From: DATEPR01 sp036503065
GTDB lineage: Bacteria > Actinomycetota > Actinomycetes > Mycobacteriales > Pseudonocardiaceae
Length of the DNA: 5,233 bases
Direction: 5' to 3'
NCBI GenBank assembly: GCA_036503065.1
Contig: DASXXM010000691.1
Span: forward strand, 1-5,233
Positions within the stretch are counted from its first letter, which is position 1. Each line of letters starts with the position of its first letter. Shown here one piece after another: positions 1-4,725 of the stretch. The notes below the pieces were generated by a model that did not search any database, was not told the origin of the DNA, and saw only the letters and a list, made by a program, of their open reading frames with translations. A program made the translations under genes and the position numbers.

Positions 1-240
1 CTCCGGCTGCGTCGGGAAGGACCTGGTCCAGTTCGGGTTCTGCTCGAACGAGAACGAGTACATGTGCGACTGGATGTCACACGCGCAGCCCGGATAGGAG
101 TTGTCCCGCCAGGTGCCGCCGACGTCCTGCGCCTTCTCCAGGACGACGAAGTCGTCGATCCCGGACTTCGCCAGCTGGATCGCCATGCCGAGACCGGAGA
201 ACCCGGTGCCGACGATGATCACTCGCGTGTCGTTGCCCAT
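1..240 (-). CDS. Flavin-containing, Baeyer-Villiger-type monooxygenase (N-terminal part)
   Basis: Only the first 80 residues are present; the gene continues past base 1. Reading the minus strand from the ATG at 240-238 gives an FAD-binding Rossmann start, VIIVGTGFSGLG (residues 7-18, GxGxxG), followed by a short beta strand ending in the acidic residue E35, which normally contacts the FAD ribose. Next comes GGTWRDNSYPGCACD (residues 41-55), a strong signature of flavin monooxygenases of the FMO/Baeyer-Villiger superfamily; D55 aligns with the conserved active-site aspartate of that group. The following stretch, MYSFSFEQNPNWTRSFPTQPE, continues the family pattern. The enzyme would use NAD(P)H and O2 to oxygenate a ketone, aldehyde or heteroatom substrate in the cytoplasm; the substrate cannot be read from this fragment. 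A GAGGA Shine-Dalgarno lies about 8 bases before the ATG. It is divergent from the TetR gene at 317 and probably controlled by it. Full length would be roughly 450-550 residues if typical. Confidence 0.93.
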   Translation of the reverse strand, partial: MGNDTRVIIVGTGFSGLGMAIQLAKSGIDDFVVLEKAQDVGGTWRDNSYPGCACDIQSHMYSFSFEQNPNWTRSFPTQPE

Positions 241-262
241 CTCGCCATCCTCACTGGTCCTG

Positions 263-298
263 GGTTACCGAGCCGTAGGTTACCATGAGTAGGTTACC
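263..298. promoter_or_regulatory. Triple GGTTACC repeat, candidate TetR operator
   Basis: GGTTACC occurs three times in the 76-base divergent intergenic region: 263-269, 278-284 and 292-298. The last two extend to the 10-mer GTAGGTTACC (275-284 and 289-298), 14 bases apart. The unit fits GGTnACC and is therefore nearly self-complementary, so adjacent copies also act as inverted repeats. A further TACC-TCC-GGTA dyad lies at 295-305. Copy 2 overlaps the likely -35 and copy 3 sits just before the likely -10 of the rightward TetR gene. This is the expected arrangement for an autorepressing TetR operator that also blocks the leftward monooxygenase gene. The repeats are seen directly; binding is inferred. 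Confidence 0.65.
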
Positions 299-309
299 TC
301 CGGTAGACT
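280..309 (+). promoter_or_regulatory. Promoter of the TetR gene, probably giving a leaderless transcript
   Basis: TAGACT at 304-309 matches the actinobacterial -10 pattern TAnnnT. TTACCA at 280-285 is a plausible -35 with an 18-base spacer. Transcription would start about 7 bases after the -10, essentially at the GTG start codon at 317. That codon has no Shine-Dalgarno before it, so a leaderless mRNA is the simplest reading. Confidence 0.55.
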
Positions 310-316
310 GTCCGAC

Positions 317-958
317 GTGGCCATACGCAGCCAGACCGAGCCCACCCGACGGCGCCGGATGCCCAGGGCGGAACGCGAACGCCAGATGATGTCGGTCGCC
401 GAGCAGGTGTTCGCGGAACGCGGGTTCGTCGCCGCATCCATGGACGAGATCGCCGAGCGCGTCGGCGTCTCCAAACCGATGCTCTACGAGTACTTCGGCT
501 CCAAGGAAGGCCTGCTGGTGGCCTGCATCCGGCAGGCGAGGGCGGAACTCCTCCTGGTCACGTCCCAGGCCGCCGTCGCGGCCGGCTCGCCGGAACAGGC
601 GCTACGCAGCGGCCTGATCGCGTACTTCCGTTTCATCACCGAACACCGGCAGTCCTGGGCACTGCTGCGCAGCGAGGCCGCGGTGGTCGGGCCGTCCGCG
701 GCCGGCGAGATCGAGGCCGTCCGACAGCAGCAGACCGACCTGATCAGCGGCATGATGGCGCTCTACGCACCGGAACCGTCGACGCTGGACACGGCCCCGG
801 CGGCCGAGGTGATCGTCGGCGGCTGCGAGCGGCTCGCGCTGTGGTGCGAACGCAACCCGGACGTCACACCGGAACGCGCGGCGGAACTGGTCATGCAGCT
901 CATCTGGTTCGGCATCGCCGCCGTCGTGCCGGATCGGTCGTCACCCGGTCGGGGGTAA
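317..958 (+). CDS. TetR/AcrR-family transcriptional regulator
   Basis: A 213-residue protein of normal TetR length. After a basic N-terminal tail (RRRR at 11-14), residues 21-67 form the DNA-binding domain: a first helix ending in VFAERGF (31-37), then SMDEIAERVGVSKPMLYEYFGSKEGLL (41-67), the classic TetR helix-turn-helix with its YxYFxSKE turn. Residues 70-213 are the all-helical ligand-binding and dimerisation part, too variable to name a ligand. The GTG at 317 is chosen because it lies directly after a good -10 box; ATG 359 would keep the domain but leaves the promoter spacing unexplained. The gene is divergent from a Baeyer-Villiger-type monooxygenase with a 76-base gap filled by operator-like repeats, so it most likely represses that gene and itself until an inducer binds. 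It may also affect the efflux gene 101 bases downstream, but the GGTTACC repeat is not found there. Confidence 0.93.
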   Translation: MAIRSQTEPTRRRRMPRAERERQMMSVAEQVFAERGFVAASMDEIAERVGVSKPMLYEYFGSKEGLLVACIRQARAELLLVTSQAAVAAGSPEQALRSGLIAYFRFITEHRQSWALLRSEAAVVGPSAAGEIEAVRQQQTDLISGMMALYAPEPSTLDTAPAAEVIVGGCERLALWCERNPDVTPERAAELVMQLIWFGIAAVVPDRSSPGRG

Positions 959-1001
959 ATCCGGGCTCGCTCGTGCTGCCGTGGCGCGATCGGCGACCTA
1001 G

Positions 1002-1025
1002 GGTCAGGTGAACGCCAGCCTGACC
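1002..1025. promoter_or_regulatory. Perfect 7-bp inverted repeat upstream of the efflux gene
   Basis: GGTCAGG at 1002-1008 and CCTGACC at 1019-1025 are exact reverse complements separated by 10 bases. The arm centres are 17 bases apart, so a dimeric regulator would contact adjacent major grooves. A possible -10 (TAGGGT, 999-1004) overlaps the left arm. The repeat ends 34 bases before the transporter start. An operator is the favoured reading; an mRNA leader hairpin is possible. It is unlikely to be a terminator for the TetR gene because no T-run follows. Confidence 0.5.
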
Positions 1026-1059
1026 AGTTGGTCTCGGCCTCGATCGCGGGAGGCGCCGC

Positions 1060-3141
1060 ATGTCCGCCAGTACCACCGAAATCACCCAGACGACGGACGG
1101 CAAAGCCCGACCGGACCCGGAGCCGACCGGCGGCAGCCGGGACGACGGGCCGGTCGAAGTCGGCCGCAGCCGGCAGAACGCCGTGTTCGGCGCGGTCGCG
1201 CTGGGGATGCTGCTGGCCGCCCTCGACCAGACGATCGTGTCCACGGCGCTGCCCACCATCGTCGGCGACCTCGGCGGTGCGGCGCACCTGTCATGGGTGG
1301 TCACCGGCTACCTGCTGGCCGAGACCGTGTCCACCGCGCTGATCGGCAAGTTCGGTGACGTGTTCGGGCGCAAGCGGATGTTCCTGCTCAGCGTCACCGT
1401 GTTCCTGGTCGGCTCGTTCTTCTGCGGCTTCGCCAACAGCATGACGTGGCTGATCGGGTTCCGGATGGTGCAGGGGCTTGGCGCGGGCGGCCTGATGGTC
1501 ACCTCGTCCGCACTGATCGCGGACGTGATCCCGCTGCGCGACCGGGGCCGCTACCAGGGCGCGCTCGGCTCGGTGTTCGGCGTGGTCACGGTCATCGGTC
1601 CGCTGCTGGGCGGCCTGTTCGTGGACCACCTGTCGTGGCGCTGGGCGTTCTACGTGAACATCCCGATCGGGATCATCGTGATCGCCGTCGCCGTGCCGGC
1701 CATCCCGGCCGTGCGCAGCGCGCTGAAGCCGATCGTGGACTACCTGGGCATCATCCTGATCACCCTCGGCGCGAGCGGCCTGACCCTGGTGACCAGTTGG
1801 GGCGGCACGACCTACCCGTGGCTGTCGCCGACCATCATCTGGCTGGCCGCCGGTTCGATCGTGGCCCTCGTGCTGTTCGTCCTCGTGGAACGGCGGGCGT
1901 CAGAGCCGGTGCTGCCGATCCGGCTGTTCCGCAATCCCGTGTTCGGGGTGGCCGGGCCGCTGAGCTTCATCGTCGGCTTCGCCATGCTCGGCGGGATCAC
2001 GTTCCTGCCGACGTATCTGCAGTACGTGCAGGGCACGTCGGCGACCATGTCCGGCATCCGGATGCTGCCGATGGTGCTCGGCCTGCTGATCGCGGCGATC
2101 GGCAGTGGCAACGCGGTCAGCCGGACCGGGCGGTATCGGGTGTTCCCGATCGTCGGGTCGATCGGCATGGTCGTCGGCCTGTACCTGCTGTCGATGCTCG
2201 ACGAGCACACCGGGTTCTGGCTGATGTCGCTGTTCATGTTCGTGCTCGGCGTCGGCGTCGGCCTGTCCATGCAGGTGCTGGTCATCGCCGTGCAGAACAC
2301 GGTCGACTACGCCGATCTCGGGGTGGCCACGTCCGGCGTGACGTTCCTGCGGACCATCGGCAGCTCGTTCGGCGTCGCGGTGTTCGGCAGCGTCTACGCC
2401 AGCCGGCTCGGCAAGAACATCGCCGCGGCGCTCGCGGGCCACCCGTTGCCCGGCGGTGTCGATCCCCGGGCCGTGCAGAGCCCGGCAGCGCTGCACAGGT
2501 TGCCCGCCCAGATCGCGGGCCCGGTGGTGCACGCGTACGCCCAGTCGCTGCACGTCGTGTTCCTGGCCGGCGTGCCGGTGGCGTTGGCCGCGTTCGTACT
2601 GTCGTTGTTCCTCAAGGAGGTCCCGCTGCGCGGCACCGCCCGCGCCGCGGCCACCGACATGGGCGACGGTTTCGCCATGCCGGAGTCGCCCGACGCCGAC
2701 CAGAACCTCGAGCGGGCACTGGCCAACCTGCTGCGCAGGGAACGCCGGCAGATGCACCGCGCCGTGCTCGCGGTGTCGCCGCTGGACGAGGCGGAGGCGT
2801 GGTGTGTGGTCAAGGTCGCCTTCGTCGAACGACGGCACGGCGCCGCACCGATCGCCCGGATCGCCGAGGAGGTGCACGTACCGGCGAAGGTGCTCCAGCC
2901 CGCGTTCGACCACGCGATCGAGGCGGGCTTCCTGCGGTCGGCCCCGGACGGCCTGCACCTCACCGAACTGGGCGAGGACGAGTTCGGCACCCTCGCCGCG
3001 GCATGGCAGGACTGGGTCACCGAACGCCTCGCCGACTGGAATCCCGAGGCCACCGTCGACCTGCCGGCGGCGATGGCGCGGCTGGCGCGGCGGCTGTTCG
3101 ACGAGCAGGCCACCGAGCCGCAGCTGACCAGAGCCGGCTGA
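1060..3141 (+). CDS. DHA2 (EmrB/QacA-type) drug/proton antiporter with C-terminal MarR-like winged helix
   Basis: A 693-residue membrane protein, about 150-200 longer than most DHA2 pumps. After a hydrophilic tail (1-40), the transporter spans about 41-520 with roughly 14 predicted helices. Family motifs are clear: LDQTIVSTALPTI (55-67, motif D1), GKFGDVFGRKR (96-106, motif A), RMVQGLGAGG (135-144, motif B) and GVVTVIGPLLGG (174-185, motif C). Such pumps export hydrophobic or cationic drugs using the proton gradient. Residues 521-693 are soluble and cytoplasmic: a charged helix (551-570), then a winged-helix pattern with IARIAEEVHVPAKVLQPAF (599-617), AIEAGFL (619-625) and wing/helix LHLTELGEDEF (632-642), resembling MarR. 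Basic wing residues typical of DNA binders are scarce, so it may be a sensory or protein-contact domain. GGGAGG (1048-1053) lies 6 bases before the ATG. The substrate is unknown; the TetR gene upstream is a possible regulator. Confidence 0.96.
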   Translation: MSASTTEITQTTDGKARPDPEPTGGSRDDGPVEVGRSRQNAVFGAVALGMLLAALDQTIVSTALPTIVGDLGGAAHLSWVVTGYLLAETVSTALIGKFGDVFGRKRMFLLSVTVFLVGSFFCGFANSMTWLIGFRMVQGLGAGGLMVTSSALIADVIPLRDRGRYQGALGSVFGVVTVIGPLLGGLFVDHLSWRWAFYVNIPIGIIVIAVAVPAIPAVRSALKPIVDYLGIILITLGASGLTLVTSWGGTTYPWLSPTIIWLAAGSIVALVLFVLVERRASEPVLPIRLFRNPVFGVAGPLSFIVGFAMLGGITFLPTYLQYVQGTSATMSGIRMLPMVLGLLIAAIGSGNAVSRTGRYRVFPIVGSIGMVVGLYLLSMLDEHTGFWLMSLFMFVLGVGVGLSMQVLVIAVQNTVDYADLGVATSGVTFLRTIGSSFGVAVFGSVYASRLGKNIAAALAGHPLPGGVDPRAVQSPAALHRLPAQIAGPVVHAYAQSLHVVFLAGVPVALAAFVLSLFLKEVPLRGTARAAATDMGDGFAMPESPDADQNLERALANLLRRERRQMHRAVLAVSPLDEAEAWCVVKVAFVERRHGAAPIARIAEEVHVPAKVLQPAFDHAIEAGFLRSAPDGLHLTELGEDEFGTLAAAWQDWVTERLADWNPEATVDLPAAMARLARRLFDEQATEPQLTRAG

Positions 3142-3186
3142 CGATTCAGGCATCCTGGAGAGGACAGCGGACGCCGGAGGGGGATC

Positions 3187-3519
3187 ATGCACGCACCGAT
3201 CACGGTCAACTACACGCCGGACGGCGACGACTGGACGGTCACGGTCGCCGTCGCAGGCGAGGGCCCGACGCGCAGCGCGAAAGCCGCCGGCCTGATCGCG
3301 GCACGGGACCAGGCCGATCAGCTCGTCGCCCAGATCGACCCGGACGACGACCACCGCAGGGTCGTGCACCTGCTGGACGGCGACGCGTACGCGTTCACGA
3401 CCAGCTACCTGCACGCCCGGCTCGGGCTGGCCGTGTCAACCGATCAGGTGATCAATGGTGCGGAGCCACCCACCCCACCGTGGCCGGACGCGACGGTCGA
3501 GGGCGTTGAAAACGACTGA
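3187..3519 (+). CDS. Small acidic protein of unknown function, possible HicB-like fold
   Basis: A 110-residue soluble protein starting at ATG 3187, with a strong GGAGGGGG run at 3176-3183 just before it. The gap to the transporter stop is 45 bases, so it may be co-transcribed. I do not recognise it as a named family. Visible layout: an N-terminal beta hairpin (ITVNYTPDGDDWTVTVAV, 5-22), a glycine turn, then an Ala-rich helix (about 28-49), an acidic DPDDDHRR turn (51-58), a strand VVHLLDG (59-65) and a second region ending near 84. The C-terminal 25 residues are Pro- and acid-rich and look disordered. The beta-beta-beta-alpha opening resembles HicB-type antitoxins and related small domains, but no HicA toxin gene or added DNA-binding domain is present, so a toxin-antitoxin role is not supported. 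No signal peptide or membrane segment is seen. Base composition matches its neighbours. Confidence 0.75.
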   Translation: MHAPITVNYTPDGDDWTVTVAVAGEGPTRSAKAAGLIAARDQADQLVAQIDPDDDHRRVVHLLDGDAYAFTTSYLHARLGLAVSTDQVINGAEPPTPPWPDATVEGVEND

Positions 3520-3534
3520 TCAGGCGGGGTGAAC

Positions 3535-3569
3535 GGGCCGCGGCGGGCCGCACTCGCGGGCCGCGGCGG
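3535..3569. repeat. GC-only direct repeat with a hairpin, possible terminator
   Basis: The 12-mer GGGCCGCGGCGG occurs at 3535-3546 and again at 3558-3569. Between them, GGCCGC (3546-3551) can pair with GC-G-GGCC (3556-3562, one bulged G) around an ACTC loop. It starts 15 bases after the stop codon of the gene at 3187, so it may end that transcript. No T-run follows directly, as is common for actinobacterial hairpin terminators, so the call is tentative. Confidence 0.3.
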
Positions 3570-3596
3570 CGCGGTCGGCCGGTCGGGCGTTGCCCA

Positions 3597-3602
3597 TAGG
3601 AT
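3597..3602 (+). promoter_or_regulatory. Possible -10 box of the second TetR gene
   Basis: TAGGAT fits the TAnnnT -10 pattern and lies 42 bases before the GTG start at 3645. No convincing -35 is seen. A small dyad, GGGC-GTT-GCCC (3585-3595), sits directly upstream and could be part of an operator. The following leader is unusually T-rich for this genome (TCTTTTTGGTGGTTT near 3617-3631). Confidence 0.35.
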
Positions 3603-3644
3603 GTGCAGCCCGATGGTCTTTTTGGTGGTTTGTGAGGCGATGGC

Positions 3645-4286
3645 GTGACAGCAGCACGTGACGGGGACGAACCGCGGACGTTGCCCCGCGGCCGCCCGAG
3701 GGACGCCAGCCGGGACGAGGCACTAAGGGCGGCAGCGCTGACCGTCCTGGCCGACGTCGGCTACCGAGCCCTGACGATGGACGCGGTAGCCGCGACGGCG
3801 AAGGCCGGCAAGGCCACGATCTACCGGCGCTGGGACTCCAAACTGGACCTGGTGATCGACTCGTGCAACCAGTTGGTCAGCAGGAGCATCCCGGCGCCCA
3901 ACACCGGCACACTGGCCGGCGACCTACGCGAGTTCCTGCTGGCGTTCGCGACGTTCCTGTCCGGCCCCGCCGGCAAAGCCGCACAGGCCCTGGTCGGCGA
4001 ACTCCCCCACGAACCGGAACTGGCAGGCGCGTTCCGCAGGAGCTTCCTACGCTCGCAGCGCGACGTGCTCAGGGCGGTCCTGGAACGGGCAGGCGGACGA
4101 GGCGAGCTGGCGGAGGGCGCACCACAGGCGATGGCAGTGGAACTGGCAGGCGCGGCACTGACCTACCGCCTGATGCTGACCGGTGACCCGCTGGACGCCG
4201 CGTTCGTGGATCGCCTGGTCGACCAGATCCTGCTGCCGCTCCTGACCGTCAGCGAAACAGCTTCCGGATCAGCAGCAGCACGATGA
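3645..4286 (+). CDS. TetR/AcrR-family transcriptional regulator (second, different type)
   Basis: A 213-residue regulator. It begins at GTG 3645 with GTGAGG (3632-3637) 7 bases upstream; the ATG at 3640 is out because it hits a stop two codons later. The N-terminal GRPR basic tail (16-19) leads into the TetR DNA-binding domain at about 22-70, with LTMDAVAATAKAGKATIYRRW (43-63) and DSKLDLV (64-70). The YRRWxSK turn is typical of a large actinobacterial TetR group distinct from the YEYFGSK form at 317. Residues 80-213 are the helical effector and dimer part, resembling the C-terminal domain usually paired with this head. Its target is not evident: no divergent gene lies next to it, so autoregulation or control of distant genes is possible. 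Its last 38 bases overlap the end of the convergent DUF3618-type gene. It uses the rare Leu codon CTA three times (3723, 3924 and 4047). Confidence 0.93.
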   Translation: MTAARDGDEPRTLPRGRPRDASRDEALRAAALTVLADVGYRALTMDAVAATAKAGKATIYRRWDSKLDLVIDSCNQLVSRSIPAPNTGTLAGDLREFLLAFATFLSGPAGKAAQALVGELPHEPELAGAFRRSFLRSQRDVLRAVLERAGGRGELAEGAPQAMAVELAGAALTYRLMLTGDPLDAAFVDRLVDQILLPLLTVSETASGSAAAR

Positions 4287-4470
4287 GCGCACCGAAGCCG
4301 ATCAGCGGATAGCGAACCTTCGGCTGACTGAGCGTGGTGCTTACGTTCGACTTGGCGGTGTCCACCAGCCGCTGCGGACTGGCCTTGGTGCCGAGCTGGT
4401 CAAGCGTGGCAGCCAGGGCGTCCCGCGCCTGCTCGATCTCCAGCTGGATGGTGTCGGGGTCGCGGGCCAC
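4249..4470 (-). CDS. DUF3618-type small single-pass membrane protein
   Basis: A 73-residue protein. The start is the GTG at 4470-4468, because GAGGAGG (4482-4476 on the minus strand) sits 5 bases before it; the upstream ATG at 4512 would add 14 residues that lack family character. The opening DPDTIQLEIEQARDALAATL (4-23) is the DUF3618 signature, an amphipathic helix of the form IExxRxxLaxTLdxL. A linker containing an Ala/Lys/Ser helix (30-48) follows. The C-terminus is a membrane helix, YPLIGFGALIVLLLI (54-68), capped by the positive RKLFR tail, so the N-terminal helix is probably cytoplasmic. Members are common in actinobacteria, often near phage-shock or DUF1469-type membrane genes, and their biochemical role is not established. 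The gene is tail to tail with the second TetR gene, overlapping by 38 bases. Confidence 0.85.
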   Translation of the reverse strand: MARDPDTIQLEIEQARDALAATLDQLGTKASPQRLVDTAKSNVSTTLSQPKVRYPLIGFGALIVLLLIRKLFR

Positions 4471-4475
4471 TGGTT

Positions 4476-4482
4476 CCTCCTC
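4476..4482 (-). promoter_or_regulatory. Shine-Dalgarno that fixes the DUF3618 start
   Basis: On the minus strand this reads GAGGAGG, followed by 5 bases and GTG at 4470. It is the strongest ribosome site in the window and decides against the longer ATG start at 4512. Confidence 0.8.
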
Positions 4483-4554
4483 GGTCGACCGGCCGGTCGT
4501 ACGCCCGACCACGGTAGATCACCCGCAGCCGGATCGCCGCCCGGCCCCGCCCGG

Positions 4555-4581
4555 TACGCTCGCCGGGCCTGCACAGCAGGC
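4555..4581 (+). promoter_or_regulatory. tRNA promoter -10 and leader hairpin (candidate)
   Basis: TACGCT (4555-4560) fits a -10 box and would start RNA about 18 bases before the tRNA. No clear -35 is visible. Immediately downstream, GCCTGC-ACA-GCAGGC (4567-4581) is a perfect 6-bp hairpin ending 3 bases before the mature tRNA. It would sit in the 5' leader removed by RNase P. Confidence 0.35.
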
Positions 4582-4584
4582 TTC

Positions 4585-4660
4585 GGGGCCGTAGCCCAAC
4601 GGCAGAGGCACTGGACTTAGGATCCAGCCAGTGCGGGTTCAACTCCCGTCGGCCCCACCA
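4585..4660 (+). tRNA. tRNA with UAG anticodon (nominal tRNA-Leu, class I shape)
   Basis: A complete 76-base cloverleaf with CCA encoded. The acceptor stem GGGGCCG (4585-4591) pairs perfectly with CGGCCCC (4650-4656). The D stem is 3 bp, GCC (4594-4596) with GGC (4607-4609), with GG at 4601-4602. The anticodon stem CTGGA/TCCAG (4611-4615, 4623-4627) closes a 7-base loop with anticodon TAG at 4618-4620, reading CUA and perhaps other CUN leucine codons. The T stem GCGGG/CCCGT (4633-4637, 4645-4649; one G-T pair) closes loop TTCAACT. Discriminator A73 is at 4657. The D-loop fits tRNA-Leu (extra bases after GG, 3-bp stem), but the variable region is only 5 bases (4628-4632), whereas bacterial tRNA-Leu normally has a long variable arm. 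The charging identity is therefore uncertain. It is followed by an integrase gene, so it is the likely attachment site. Confidence 0.95.
4611..4660 (+). other. Probable integration (att) site in the 3' half of the tRNA
   Basis: The tRNA 3' end lies 65 bases before an integrase gene transcribed away from it. This is the standard arrangement for a tRNA-integrating element, in which the attachment core is the anticodon-to-3'-end half of the tRNA and is restored by the element. The second copy would lie beyond the right edge, so the core limits cannot be set here. Confidence 0.45.
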
Positions 4661-4688
4661 GCTCTCACCAGCAGTTACAACCGAATAA

Positions 4689-4707
4689 AGATCATCTCAG
4701 TTGATCT
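4689..4707. repeat. Inverted repeat AGATCA-N7-TGATCT before the integrase gene
   Basis: AGATCA (4689-4694) and TGATCT (4702-4707) are exact reverse complements separated by TCTCAGT. The repeat lies in the AT-richest stretch of the window, 7 bases before the first possible integrase ATG. It could be an operator for the integrase or an accessory recombinase site. The 7-base spacer resembles the overlap length of tyrosine recombinases, but a core site here would not fit the tRNA location. Confidence 0.45.
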
Positions 4708-4725
4708 CCGTCCATGCTCCTGTCC

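Noticed and set aside
64..288. Plus-strand open frames over bases 64-292
   Set aside because: They lie antisense to the monooxygenase N-terminus, whose Rossmann and GGTW motifs are unambiguous.
959..1001. A rho-independent terminator after the first TetR gene
   Set aside because: No stable hairpin followed by a T-run is visible between the stop codon and the dyad at 1002.
1900..3414. A 504-codon open frame on the minus strand
   Set aside because: It is antisense to the pump, His/Arg/Gln-rich and low in complexity, with no recognisable motif. It is a mirror of the pump's codon bias.
1446..3509. A 687-codon open frame on the plus strand overlapping the efflux pump
   Set aside because: It is a frame shadow produced by high GC at third codon positions. 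The translation is Arg/Gly/Pro-rich without domains, while the pump frame carries clear DHA2 motifs.
3187..3519. A toxin-antitoxin pair around the HicB-like small protein
   Set aside because: No small HicA-like partner frame with a ribosome site lies on either side, and the similarity covers only the first 50 residues or so.
4590..4660. The tRNA as an amber-suppressor tRNA
   Set aside because: A suppressor of the UAG stop codon needs anticodon CUA; this anticodon is UAG, which reads CUA.
4656..4672. Direct repeat CACCAGC (4656-4662 and 4666-4672) at the tRNA 3' end, considered as an att duplication
   Set aside because: Seven bases three bases apart is too short and too close to be a pair of attachment sites; it is probably chance around the CCA end.
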